Assembly: GCA_002408385.1 (NCBI GenBank)
Contig: DHSB01000079.1
Coordinates: 1-29,736, forward strand
From: Myxococcales bacterium UBA5297
GTDB taxonomy: Bacteria > Myxococcota > Myxococcia > Myxococcales > UBA5297
DNA: 29,736 nucleotides
Reading direction: 5' to 3'
A program made the translations under genes and the position numbers. The notes under the pieces were generated by a model, which did no database searches, was not told the DNA's origin, and saw only the letters and a program-made list of their open reading frames with translations. How positions within the stretch are numbered: the stretch's first letter is position 1; every line of letters starts with the position of its first letter. Below are positions 1-7,964 of this stretch, one piece after another.

Positions 1-495
1 ATCAGTTTCAGAGTTGCACCCACTTCCCATTGCTCCTCGCCAATGCTCCCAGCATTCGGGCGAGCGAAAGCCTGTGCATGGGCCGGGCCTGCATCCGCGC
101 CCTCGATCATTGGCTAGACAAGCGCACTCGGTTGCCGCTGCTGAGCAACGGCCTCGCCACCTGAGCGAGATTCGTTTCCGATCCAGCGCACGCCTCTTCT
201 CCGAGGATCGCGCCGTTCTGGTGTCTTTCACCCCAGGGTAGCGAGCCGAGCCCGCCGCGGCGGACGCGGGCAAGCCCCGCCTTCGAATCCGCGCAGGGTG
301 GCGCCGCGCGTTCTCCGCCGAGCGAAACGCGCTTCCCACGGTTGGAACCTGGCCGGGCACTCCAACGGCGCGCATAGCCCCGGCGCCGAGTGAGCCGAAG
401 AGGGCAGCTCGGCTGGCTGGTAGAGGCACAAGCGATGCAGCCCTGCGTGCCCGACGCGCGAGCCTTCCGGCTCGCTCGGCCACGGGGGGAGAGGA
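1..495. other. Region without a confident gene
   Basis: No recognisable gene lies here. One frame on the + strand is open from base 3 to a TGA at 162-164 and could be the last 53 residues of a gene cut by the window edge (its end reads RALDHWLDKRTRLPLLSNGLAT split as RALDHWLDK then RTRLPLLSNGLAT), but I recognise no family and support is weak. Bases 165-480 show no consistent codon bias. A short perfect hairpin (GCGAGCC, loop TTCC, GGCTCGC) sits at 458-475 just before the ribosome site of the next gene. Confidence 0.4.
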
Positions 496-1272
496 ATGGA
501 GAGGATGGCGAATCGACTCGTGGCGGTCGCGCTGGCGCTGCTGTCGTCGGCCTGCGGCTACTCGCCGTCGGAATCAGGCGCCGAGCCCGAGCAAGCGCTC
601 GGCAGCGTTCGCCTCAGGCTCGGGGCGACCCCGGTCGACGTGACCCTCGTCGTCCGCAACGTCTTTGATCATTCGCAGGTGCGCGTGGTCGGGTGCCCGA
701 AGAAGGACCACCTGCTCGACGGCCACGAGTTCTGCGACGAGCTGCTGGTGCTGCCCGCGGGAGTCTACGAGGTCGTCGTCCAGTCGCAAGACGACCAGTG
801 TGAGAGCGACCAGAGCCACTACAAGGCCGTCGTCGAGGAGGGCAGGACGGTCGAAATCGAGGTCGGCCTGGTCTGCTTCCTCGGCAACGGCGGACTGGAC
901 GTGGTCGTGGTCACCGAATACAGCCCGCGGATCACCGGCATCTCCTTCCGGACCGCGGCGAGCGACGAGCCGGCCACCAAATACGTCTGCGGCGGCAGCG
1001 ACGACGTGAGGGTCGAGGTGGAGGTGACCGACTCGGACACGCCGTGCTCCGAGCTCGCCTGGAGCTTCTCCGCGAAGGACGAGTTGGAGGTCGACGTGAC
1101 CTCGAGCCTGCTCTCGGGCCTGATGTCCGTCCCCGGCGATCCGTGCCGGTTCTCGGCAGTGATCGACGCCGGCGCGCCTCTGCAGGATTACCGGCTCACT
1201 TTCATGGTGAGCGACGCGGACTCGGCTCCCAACGCAGTCACCTTCCTGGTGCACCTCATCCCGTGTGGCTGA
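496..1272 (+). CDS. Lipoprotein, paralogue of the next gene
   Basis: A 258-residue predicted lipoprotein of unknown function. The N-terminus has a basic start, a hydrophobic stretch and a lipobox ending LLSSAC, so Cys20 would be lipidated and the protein anchored in the envelope. The mature part is acidic, with cysteines spaced through two beta-rich segments; the second, ending in LTFMVSDADSAPNAVTF, looks like an Ig-like or cadherin-like sandwich. The whole mature region is clearly homologous to the first third of the next gene (shared blocks include the VTLVVRN/VSITVRD, QSQD and FLVHLI/FPVHLI segments), so the two arose by tandem duplication. The ATG at 496 follows a purine-rich GGGGGGAGAGG; an ATG at 505 is an alternative that also keeps the lipobox. 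Only 26 bases separate it from the next start, so the pair is probably one transcript. Confidence 0.85.
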   Translation: MERMANRLVAVALALLSSACGYSPSESGAEPEQALGSVRLRLGATPVDVTLVVRNVFDHSQVRVVGCPKKDHLLDGHEFCDELLVLPAGVYEVVVQSQDDQCESDQSHYKAVVEEGRTVEIEVGLVCFLGNGGLDVVVVTEYSPRITGISFRTAASDEPATKYVCGGSDDVRVEVEVTDSDTPCSELAWSFSAKDELEVDVTSSLLSGLMSVPGDPCRFSAVIDAGAPLQDYRLTFMVSDADSAPNAVTFLVHLIPCG

Positions 1273-1298
1273 GCCTCCACCCTTCGGCGGGCGTTCGC

Positions 1299-4091
1299 AT
1301 GGATACCTTCGCGCCCCGCGACTCCGCGCGACTTTGGTCGGTCCCGACGCGCGGGGTGGCGCTGGCCCTGGTTGCGGCGTTGATGGCCTGCAGCTCGGGT
1401 CCAGAGGGCGAGCTGCCGGCAGATCACGGCGCCGTCCGCCTGAAGCTCGAGGCTTCGTCGCAGGTGAGCATCACCGTGCGCGACCTCTTCGACCTCTCGC
1501 GCGTCTACCTGGTCGATTGCGAGGAGACAGTCGACGGCAGCGGACAGCGTTTCTGCGACCAGCTCATCGTGCTGGCCGCGGGCGCTTACGAAATCACCGT
1601 CCAGTCGCAGGACGAGAGTTGCTGGAGCGAGCAGCCCCGGCACCTGGTGCTCGTCGAGGAGAAGCAGACGGTCGAGGTCGAGAGCCGTCTGATCTGCGGC
1701 GAGAACAAAGGCGGGCTCGATGTCATCGTCACGAGCAGGTACGGCCCGAGCATCACCGACCTCTCCTTCTGGTTCGAGGACTCTGGCGAGCCGGCGAGCG
1801 AGTACATCTGCCGCTGCAATCAGGACGTGAGGGTCGAGCTGCAGGTGGTCGATCCGGACACGGCCTGCGAGGCGCTCACCTTCGGCTGGTTCGCCGAAGA
1901 CGACTTGGGCAACGACGTGACCTTGAGCCTGCTCTCGGATTTCCAGGCGATCCCGGGAGCCCCCTGCCGTTTCTCCGCCCTCATCAATGCAAGCTCGCCG
2001 CTCGGGACCTACCAGCTCACCTTCACCGTCACCGACGGCGACACCCCGCCGAGCTCGGCCACCTTCCCGGTGCACCTGATCGCCTGTGACTGCTTCCACG
2101 AGAACGTCGGCACCGCCACCGGCACCTACCTCGGGGTCGACTATTCGTCGAACGACCGCGCCTATTTCTGGACCGATGGCCCCCTCGAGACGCCGCTCCT
2201 CGCAATGACCGAGGCGGAGCCCGTCACTTGGTCCGCGTCGGCGGCGCCACTTGCGATCGTGGACGGCGTCGATCTCGGTGGGCTGACCGACTACCTCTTC
2301 TTCTTCGCAGACGGTCGGGATCTCGCAAACTGGGCGGGCACGAGCAGAGGCTACCTCGGGCAGGTGGCGGTCGATGGAATTCAGGCCATCCAGCGCACGG
2401 CGGGGTCCGTGCCGTACGCGGGGACCATCCATACGAACGCGACCTCCCTCGCGAACTGGCTCAACATCATCAACGAGAACCCCGGCCAGGCCAGTGGCAT
2501 CGTCAATCAGGTAGCCCTCATCAACAACCTCGAGAGCAACCTCGTGAGCGCGCTGCTTCAGGTCAACGCGCTGCCAGCGACGCCCGGATTCGCGAGCGTC
2601 TCGTCCTCGTCGCTCAACGGGCTCAACACCCTGAACGGCATCTACGAGACCTTCGTGATCAACGTGACCTCAGGATTCACGGTTCCCGCGAAGATCTACA
2701 TCACCGGTGATCCCGGGGACGTGTACGTGCTGCGCTGGGACCTCGACGCCAACTTCGCGGACGGCTACGAAGGGCAGGTCTACTTCCAGGGAGGCGCGGC
2801 GATAGTGCCCCAGGGCGGGCTGACGCCGACCAACTTCATCAACGTAGCCGGCGAGCTCGCCGCCTCTGCCGGTGGAACCACGCCGCTGCCTCCCTATCCG
2901 CAGGGCCCGCGCTACGCCGACGGCTCCGGCGCGCTGATCATCGGGGGCAGCGACTTCGTCGGCGGCGGCTTCTTCACCGGCTACTGGCTGACCACCGGAG
3001 CACCGACGATCGCCGGACCTTCAGGCTTGTGGGTCGGACCGAACGCGACGCTCACCAGCGCGATCTTCGTCGGAGGCTGGTACACGCTCGCCACCCGCTT
3101 CAGCCTCACCGCCGGCTCGAGCGGGGTCTACGTCTCGCCGAACCCCTACACGCAGCCGACGCCAGCCGTCGACCTGGAGAAGTACGTCTCGCCGGACGAC
3201 GGCGTTACCTGGTTCGACGCGGACACTCCACCGGGTCCGGACGTGGTCAGTGGTGTCCAGCCGCGCTTCCGTTTCGTCGTCACCAACACGGGCGGCCGCG
3301 CGCTGGTCAACGTGACGGTCACCGACAGCGTCCTGGGGACCATCGGGACGATTGGCGCCCTGGGGCCTGGCCAGTCGCAGGAGTTCCTCGTCACCGGCAC
3401 CTGGGCAGCGGGCCAGCAGATGAACCTCGGCACCGCGACTGGAATCGACCCGACGACGGGCACGCCGTACAGCGATCAGGACCCGGCCTACTACTTCGGC
3501 GTGAGCGCATCGGTCCTGGTGAAGAAGTACGTGTCTCCCGACGGAATAAGCTGGGACGACGCTGAGGTCTTTCCCGGACCGTTCCTGCCCCTGGGCACCC
3601 ATCCGCAGTTCAAGTTCGTGGTCACCAACGATGGGTCGGTCCCCCTGTCGAACGTGACGCTCACCGACTCGGTCTACGGCCTCGTCGCGAGCATCCCTTC
3701 GCTGGCGGTCGGGGCATCGCAGACGTTCTACCTGACTGGAACCTGGAGCCCCGGGCCGCACCTCAACGTGGTGACCGCGACCGGCTACTACAACGCGGCG
3801 CCGGTCACCGACACGGATGTCGCCAACTACTACGGTGCCCACGACCCGGCGATTGATTTGCAGAAGTACGTGTCGGTAGACGACGGGGCCACGTGGAAAG
3901 ACGCCGACACGCCGCCGGGCCCCTTTCTGCCCTCGGGGACCGTTCCGCAGTTCAGGTTCTTCGTCACCAACTCCGGTCATGCTCCACTCGAGGATGTGAC
4001 GGTCGTCGACAACGTGATCGGCTTCGTCGGCAGCGTCTCCTTGCTGTTTCCGGGCGACGTCCACGAGTGGGTCTTCGTCGGGGTGCCGTAG
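1299..4091 (+). CDS. Large surface lipoprotein with DUF11-like repeats
   Basis: A 930-residue predicted lipoprotein. The lipobox is LMAC with Cys31. Residues about 32-265 match the preceding gene. A central region (about 270-610) is rich in Gly, Ala, Asn and aromatic residues and ends in a beta-helix-like stretch; it resembles adhesive surface modules such as choice-of-anchor or ice-binding-like domains, but I cannot name it. From about residue 625 there are three DUF11-type repeats of about 110 residues, each starting with a K(Y)VS-DG-TW pattern and containing F(V/F)VTN and VTVTD motifs, as in cell-surface stalk proteins. The third repeat stops about two-thirds through, after HEWVFVGVP. The reading frame is open back to 1044, but the ATG at 1299 is chosen because it places the signal peptide at the N-terminus and avoids overlap with the previous gene. 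Likely role: envelope or extracellular display; partner unknown. Confidence 0.85.
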   Translation: MDTFAPRDSARLWSVPTRGVALALVAALMACSSGPEGELPADHGAVRLKLEASSQVSITVRDLFDLSRVYLVDCEETVDGSGQRFCDQLIVLAAGAYEITVQSQDESCWSEQPRHLVLVEEKQTVEVESRLICGENKGGLDVIVTSRYGPSITDLSFWFEDSGEPASEYICRCNQDVRVELQVVDPDTACEALTFGWFAEDDLGNDVTLSLLSDFQAIPGAPCRFSALINASSPLGTYQLTFTVTDGDTPPSSATFPVHLIACDCFHENVGTATGTYLGVDYSSNDRAYFWTDGPLETPLLAMTEAEPVTWSASAAPLAIVDGVDLGGLTDYLFFFADGRDLANWAGTSRGYLGQVAVDGIQAIQRTAGSVPYAGTIHTNATSLANWLNIINENPGQASGIVNQVALINNLESNLVSALLQVNALPATPGFASVSSSSLNGLNTLNGIYETFVINVTSGFTVPAKIYITGDPGDVYVLRWDLDANFADGYEGQVYFQGGAAIVPQGGLTPTNFINVAGELAASAGGTTPLPPYPQGPRYADGSGALIIGGSDFVGGGFFTGYWLTTGAPTIAGPSGLWVGPNATLTSAIFVGGWYTLATRFSLTAGSSGVYVSPNPYTQPTPAVDLEKYVSPDDGVTWFDADTPPGPDVVSGVQPRFRFVVTNTGGRALVNVTVTDSVLGTIGTIGALGPGQSQEFLVTGTWAAGQQMNLGTATGIDPTTGTPYSDQDPAYYFGVSASVLVKKYVSPDGISWDDAEVFPGPFLPLGTHPQFKFVVTNDGSVPLSNVTLTDSVYGLVASIPSLAVGASQTFYLTGTWSPGPHLNVVTATGYYNAAPVTDTDVANYYGAHDPAIDLQKYVSVDDGATWKDADTPPGPFLPSGTVPQFRFFVTNSGHAPLEDVTVVDNVIGFVGSVSLLFPGDVHEWVFVGVP

Positions 4092-4356
4092 CCAGCGCTC
4101 GTCGCGGGAGCTTCTTTCGAAGCCGATCCGGCAGTCCGGGCTCCGCTCGGTCCGCCCCGCGACCCTGGCATGAGGCCCGAGCGCACCGCCGGTGATTCCG
4201 GGTCGGAGCCTCGTGCCGACGACCGGACCCGGGGCTGGCTGGAGCGTCGAGTGCCACAGCCGAGCCGAGGGCGAGCGAGCTCTATTGGCCTCCGTCGGCG
4301 GCTCTTGCCTGCCAAAAGGTCGTGGCTGCTCGGCAAGGTGAGGCTCGTCCTCCGCG
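4092..4356. other. Intergenic stretch before an uncertain ORF
   Basis: No gene is recognised between the stop of the repeat lipoprotein and the weak ORF at 4357. In the frame that is open from 4170 to 4442 the last 40 codons (ending ELEYDRAALRLHGR) have about the same G/C third-position bias as the ORF at 4357 has in its own frame, so the two could be pieces of one gene broken by a frameshift. No homology to the missing part of the third DUF11-like repeat was found in any + frame just after 4091. Confidence 0.3.
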
Positions 4357-4704
4357 ATGGCCCGGGACCGGCTGCAGGCCGACGCCCGCCCTACTTCGAG
4401 CTCGAATACGACCGTGCGGCGCTCCGCCTCCACGGCAGATGAAACGGCCTTGGAGGTCTTCATCGCGGTTGGCGACGGTGAATACGAGGCCAATTGCTCG
4501 CTCGCGAATACGCGTAGCCTGCTGCCCCCGGGCTACGAGCCGGTTGCCGTCAAGGTCGGGACGCGGTCGGGCCCCGTTCGGTTGCCGGAAGAGACGGTCT
4601 CCATCACTCGGGCGAGAGCCTCCCTGTACTCCAAGGATCCGGAGACGCTGAAGGACATCGACGCCATCGGCGACACCGGCGCGCTGCACGACAACTACGA
4701 CTGA
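4357..4704 (+). CDS. Uncertain small ORF, possible gene remnant
   Basis: A 115-residue open frame of unknown function. The C-terminal two-thirds, from about residue 29 (ETALEVFIAVGDGEYEANCS), has protein-like composition, with alternating hydrophobic and charged residues and no low-complexity arginine runs, unlike the shadow frames nearby. No signal peptide, membrane segment or known motif is seen. The ATG has no convincing ribosome site at normal distance, and the first 28 residues are Arg/Ser/Thr-rich and shadow-like. The true N-terminus may lie in the frame ending at 4442, which would imply a frameshift near 4440. It lies between two unrelated genes, and the convergent lpxI ends 126 bases downstream. 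Treat as a candidate gene or pseudogene. Confidence 0.35.
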   Translation: MARDRLQADARPTSSSNTTVRRSASTADETALEVFIAVGDGEYEANCSLANTRSLLPPGYEPVAVKVGTRSGPVRLPEETVSITRARASLYSKDPETLKDIDAIGDTGALHDNYD

Positions 4705-4830
4705 ACACCTGGCGCCCTATACGAAAGACGGAGCCCTAACTCCTTCGCCAATCACGCCAGCCTGCGAGTGCGTCCTCACCCCGATCGCCGCCGCCCGGCC
4801 ACTCGCACCGCTACGCCCCGCGCCAGCGCC

Positions 4831-5640
4831 CTACCCGGCGACCACCGCGACTCCCGCCTCGTCGGCGCGCCGGACCAGCTCCTCGGCGTCGATCACGATG
4901 GTCCTGCCCGCCTCGATGGCGAGCACCCGGCCCTTCGCCGCGGCGATCGAGTCGATGGTGCCCGGCCCAATCGCCGGCAGGTCGAACCGCTCGTCCTGCC
5001 CCGGCTTGCAGCGCTTGACGACCACGATGCCCTCGCCGGCCAGCTCGCCCGCGCGGCGGATGCACGCGTCGGTGCCCTCAGCCGCCTCGACGGCGATGAC
5101 GCTTCCGGCCCGCACCACGACCGTCTGGCCCACGTCGGCCCGGCCGATGGCGCCGGCGACCTCGCGGCCGAGGGCGATGTCGCGCGCCTCGTCCGCGCTC
5201 GGCGCGCGCCGCGTCAGCGCTCCGGCGACGGCGACGATCTCCGAGAGAAACTCGGTCGAGGGGATGATGCGAACCCCCTCGCCCTCGAAAAAGCCGGCGA
5301 TGGCCCGCAGGAGCGCGTCGTCGTTGAAGCTGCGGATGCTCGCGGCCAGCTTGAGCGTGCGCAGGTCCGGCCGCGCGTTGCGAAAGGCCTTGAGCTTGCC
5401 GATGCCGCCGACCATCGCGGCCTCCCGCGCGCCATGCTCGCGCAAGTAGTCGGCGATGCGCCCGAACTGCCCGATGTGAAACCAGGCGAAGGCGTCGACC
5501 TCGGCCTCGAGCGCGGGATCGGTCTCGCCGCGCTGCGCCGCGGCGACCACGCGCACGCCCGCCGCGCGCGCGCCTCGCGCGAAGAGGACCGGAAAGCGCC
5601 CGTTGCCCGCGACGAGCCCGACCGAGCGCACCTCGCTCAA
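4831..5640 (-). CDS. lpxI: UDP-2,3-diacylglucosamine pyrophosphatase LpxI
   Basis: Hydrolyses UDP-2,3-diacylglucosamine to lipid X and UMP in lipid A synthesis; LpxI (DUF1009) replaces LpxH in many alpha- and deltaproteobacteria. The 269-residue product has the family N-terminus (SVGLVAGNGRFPVLFA), a WFHIGQFGRI segment, the GGIGK motif and the C-terminal half with VVVKRCKPGQDERFDLPAIG and GPGTI-type segments. It directly follows lpxA, the usual operon partner. I chose the TTG at 5640, whose first bases overlap the TGA of lpxA and which lies 7 bases after a GAGGAG at 5653-5648; a GTG at 5631 gives the more canonical N-terminus (MRSVGLVAGNG) but has the ribosome site 16 bases away. The product is probably a cytoplasmic or peripheral membrane enzyme. 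Family assignment is firm; only the start is open. Confidence 0.93.
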   Translation of the reverse strand: MSEVRSVGLVAGNGRFPVLFARGARAAGVRVVAAAQRGETDPALEAEVDAFAWFHIGQFGRIADYLREHGAREAAMVGGIGKLKAFRNARPDLRTLKLAASIRSFNDDALLRAIAGFFEGEGVRIIPSTEFLSEIVAVAGALTRRAPSADEARDIALGREVAGAIGRADVGQTVVVRAGSVIAVEAAEGTDACIRRAGELAGEGIVVVKRCKPGQDERFDLPAIGPGTIDSIAAAKGRVLAIEAGRTIVIDAEELVRRADEAGVAVVAG

Positions 5641-6410
5641 CGGGCGACTCCTCGCTCGGAACCCTCGAGGAAGGCGAGGAAGTGATCGATCTCGGGATTG
5701 CCGCCGTGCTCGGCGCGCACCTGCGCAATCGCCTCGCGCAGGCCGAGCGTGGTGCGAAAGACGGTCTTGTAGGCCGCCTTGACCCGCGCCATCTGCTCCT
5801 TGGTGTATCCGGCGCGGCTCAGGCCCACGGTGTTCAGCCCGGAGAGCTTGGCCCGGTCGCCCTGCACGGTGCAGTACGGCGGCACATCCTGGGTCACCAA
5901 CGAGCCGGCGGCGACGAAGGCGTGCCGGCCCAGGCGCACGAACTGGTGCACCCCGGCGAGCCCGCCGACGATGACGTGGTCTTCGAGGACCGCGTGCCCG
6001 CCAAGCGTGCCGCAGTTGGCGAGGATGCAGCCGTCGCCGACCCGGCAGTCGTGGGCGACGTGGCTGGAGGCCATGAAGAGCGACTTGCTGCCGACGCGCG
6101 TCAGGCCGCCTCCGCCGGCGGTGCCGACGTGCATCGTCACGAACTCGCGAATCTGGTTCTCGTCGCCGATCTCGAGCCGCGTCTCCTCGCCCTCGAACTT
6201 CAGGTCCTGGGGGATCGCGCCCAGCGAGGCGAATTGGAAGATGCGGTTGCCGCGGCCGATGGTGGTGTTGCCCTCGATCACCGCGTGCGGTCCGACGCTG
6301 GTGCCGGCCCCGATGCGCACCCGCGGCCCGATGACCGCGTAGGGACCGACCTCGACGCTGCCGTCGATCTCGGCGCCCGCGGCGACGATGGCGGTGGGAT
6401 GGATGGCCAT
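5637..6410 (-). CDS. lpxA: UDP-N-acetylglucosamine acyltransferase LpxA
   Basis: First enzyme of lipid A synthesis: transfers an R-3-hydroxyacyl chain from acyl carrier protein to the 3-OH of UDP-GlcNAc in the cytoplasm. The 257 residues (family about 260) start MAIHPTAIV and run through left-handed parallel beta-helix hexapeptide repeats (VGPYAVIGP, IGAGTSVGPHAVIEG). The catalytic histidine corresponds to His120 in SSHVAHDC (His125 in E. coli), followed by CILANCGTLGGH, GGLAGVHQF and the DVPPY turn before the helical C-terminus (GLSRAGYTKEQM). The frame is open further upstream to 6461 but the ATG at 6410 gives the family N-terminus and has AGGGAGA just upstream. It is translationally coupled to lpxI. 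lpxD, fabZ and lpxB, common neighbours elsewhere, are not present here. Confidence 0.97.
   Translation of the reverse strand: MAIHPTAIVAAGAEIDGSVEVGPYAVIGPRVRIGAGTSVGPHAVIEGNTTIGRGNRIFQFASLGAIPQDLKFEGEETRLEIGDENQIREFVTMHVGTAGGGGLTRVGSKSLFMASSHVAHDCRVGDGCILANCGTLGGHAVLEDHVIVGGLAGVHQFVRLGRHAFVAAGSLVTQDVPPYCTVQGDRAKLSGLNTVGLSRAGYTKEQMARVKAAYKTVFRTTLGLREAIAQVRAEHGGNPEIDHFLAFLEGSERGVAR
5648..5653 (-). promoter_or_regulatory. Ribosome binding site deciding the lpxI start
   Basis: On the - strand GAGGAG lies inside the last codons of lpxA, 7 bases before the TTG at 5640. The TTG shares bases with the lpxA stop (TTGA), the usual arrangement for translational coupling. This supports the rare TTG start over the downstream GTG at 5631. 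Confidence 0.55.
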
Positions 6411-6823
6411 GGTGTCTCCCTGGCTCGGCGGCCTGGCTACGGCCGTCGCTCGTGCGAGCATCCAACCGCCGGCAGCGCCGGAGGGGCGGCACTCTAGCCG
6501 CTGAGTTTTCGATTCTCAACAGGGAGAAGAGGCGGTTCGCGAACCCGTAAACGAGGCGGCCGGCCGCGCGGTTTGCCTGCGCCTTCTGAGCGCACGGGCC
6601 TTGGGACCTGGGGCTGCTGCGCGGGCACTCGAGCCGATACCCCTCCCCGTCGGCGCGCCCCGAGCCGAGTGCTCGAACGCGAAGATCAGCGCGCCGAACG
6701 GGGAGGGGCCTTTTCCGCGGCGGCTTCGAGTGTGGAGACCTGCCCGGCAGAGAGTGGGCTCTGAGGCCGAGGAACAGAACGCGACGCTCGAGCTGATTCC
6801 GGCCCGCTCTCACCCGCCCGCCG
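6411..6823. other. Intergenic region upstream of lpxA
   Basis: 413 bases without a gene, between the lpxA start and the end of the EEP lipoprotein gene, both on the - strand. It must hold the lpxA promoter and the upstream gene's transcription end. Visible structure: a perfect 12-bp palindrome GGTTCGCGAACC at 6534-6545 about 125 bases upstream of lpxA, and a long stem-loop at 6640-6708 listed separately. No convincing -10/-35 pair was found. Confidence 0.5.
6640..6708. repeat. Long stem-loop, possible transcription end structure
   Basis: Bases 6640-6658 and 6689-6708 are inverted copies: 19 paired positions with a single bulged A, almost all G-C, around a 30-base loop. It lies 116 bases downstream of the stop of the EEP lipoprotein gene on the - strand. 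Read on that strand no U-rich run follows, and on the + strand only CCTTTTCC follows, so it is not a textbook intrinsic terminator. It could block RNA processing, act as a bidirectional terminator, or be an intergenic palindrome. Confidence 0.6.
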
Positions 6824-7756
6824 CTACTGCGCCGGCCAGGGAATCGTCACGACGACCGGCCGGTGGTCGGAGGCGATGCGTTCGGACACGTGGGCCTCGG
6901 TCGGAACCGGCAGGGCGCGGTCGCGCAGGATGAAGTCGATGCGGCGCGTCGGCGCGTCGGCGGGGAAGGTAAAGCCTGCGCCCTGCCCCGCCTCGTCCCA
7001 GACGTCGGCGTATTCGGCGGTCAGCGTCCGCACCGAGCTGCCGGTCGGGCCTTCGTTGAAGTCTCCCATCAGCAGCACCCGCGGCCGGCCGCGCAGCGCC
7101 TCGACGATTTCCGCGGTCTGCACGCGGCGCTCCTCCGAGGTGAGCCCGAGGTGCGTCACCGCCACGGTCGCCATCCGCCCCGGCTCGAGCTCGACGTCGA
7201 CGATCAGGAGGATGCGCGGCTCGGTGCCGGAGGTGAGCATGACCTTGTCGGACGAGATGATCGGGAAGCGCGAGAGCACGGCGAGCCCGTATTGGCCCTC
7301 GCTGTCCGGATAGAGCTTCGAGGCCCGAAACAGGCTCGCCATCCCGGTGAGCTGCCCGAGCCTGTAGGACTGGTACACGTTGCCGCTGCGCTCGAGGTAG
7401 TAGTCCACCTCCTGGAGCCCGACGATGTCGGGAGCCTCGGCCTTGATGACGTTGGCGAGCGCGCCGAGCGTGGCATCGGCCGCGTGCCGGATGTTGAAGG
7501 TCAGCGCGCGGAGCGCGCGCTCAGGCGCCGGGCACTCACAGGGCGCAGGACATTCCTCGCCCGCGTCTGCCGGCGCGCACGCGGGCGGGTCGGGACAGGC
7601 CGGACACTCGAGCGGCTCCGGGCATTCGGGCGCGGGGTTCGAGCCCGCATCGGCGCAGGCTAGTCCCTCCGACTGCGGCGGCTCGGGCAACGACGCCTCG
7701 AAACAGGCGGCCAGGCTCGCCGCCAGGAGCAACGAGAGGGCCGGACGAAGGTTCAT
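6824..7756 (-). CDS. EEP-family phosphodiesterase lipoprotein
   Basis: Predicted exported lipoprotein of the endonuclease/exonuclease/phosphatase (DNase I-like) fold, 310 residues. The N-terminus has a hydrophobic stretch and lipobox SLAAC (Cys18). A linker at residues 30-78 is built of Cys, Pro, Glu and Ala, with eight cysteines in short CP, CPAC and CPAPCECP runs. The catalytic domain carries the family signatures in order: LTFNIRH (Asn88), GLQEVD (Glu116), THLGL, LMGDFNEGP, RRIDFI and the terminal SDHRPV, so all metal- and phosphate-binding residues appear intact. Substrate cannot be told from sequence: nucleic acid, phospholipid headgroup or inositol phosphate are all possible in this fold. 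The ATG at 7756 is chosen because it opens the signal peptide; the frame extends upstream without a better start. A second, diverged EEP lipoprotein lies at 19948. Confidence 0.9.
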   Translation of the reverse strand: MNLRPALSLLLAASLAACFEASLPEPPQSEGLACADAGSNPAPECPEPLECPACPDPPACAPADAGEECPAPCECPAPERALRALTFNIRHAADATLGALANVIKAEAPDIVGLQEVDYYLERSGNVYQSYRLGQLTGMASLFRASKLYPDSEGQYGLAVLSRFPIISSDKVMLTSGTEPRILLIVDVELEPGRMATVAVTHLGLTSEERRVQTAEIVEALRGRPRVLLMGDFNEGPTGSSVRTLTAEYADVWDEAGQGAGFTFPADAPTRRIDFILRDRALPVPTEAHVSERIASDHRPVVVTIPWPAQ

Positions 7757-7964
7757 GGAGCCATCGTAGCAGCCTCGCTCACCCCCTCCGCGTCCGCGGC
7801 CTGGAACGGCCGGGCGGTCACCCGGCGAGAATGCACCGGGTAGGGGCCGAGCGGCGAAGTCCGCCTTCTCACAAGAGCCACGGGCCGACCTCGCGAAGAG
7901 GCTTGCCGCGGCTGTGGGCTCTCGGTAAACGCAGCGGCTTGTTTTCATAGAGGAGTGACACGCC

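Noticed and set aside
4831..6813. A single 660-residue frame on the - strand covering lpxI and the lpxA region
   Set aside because: Only the part from 5640 down is LpxI; upstream it is Arg-rich shadow of lpxA in another frame.
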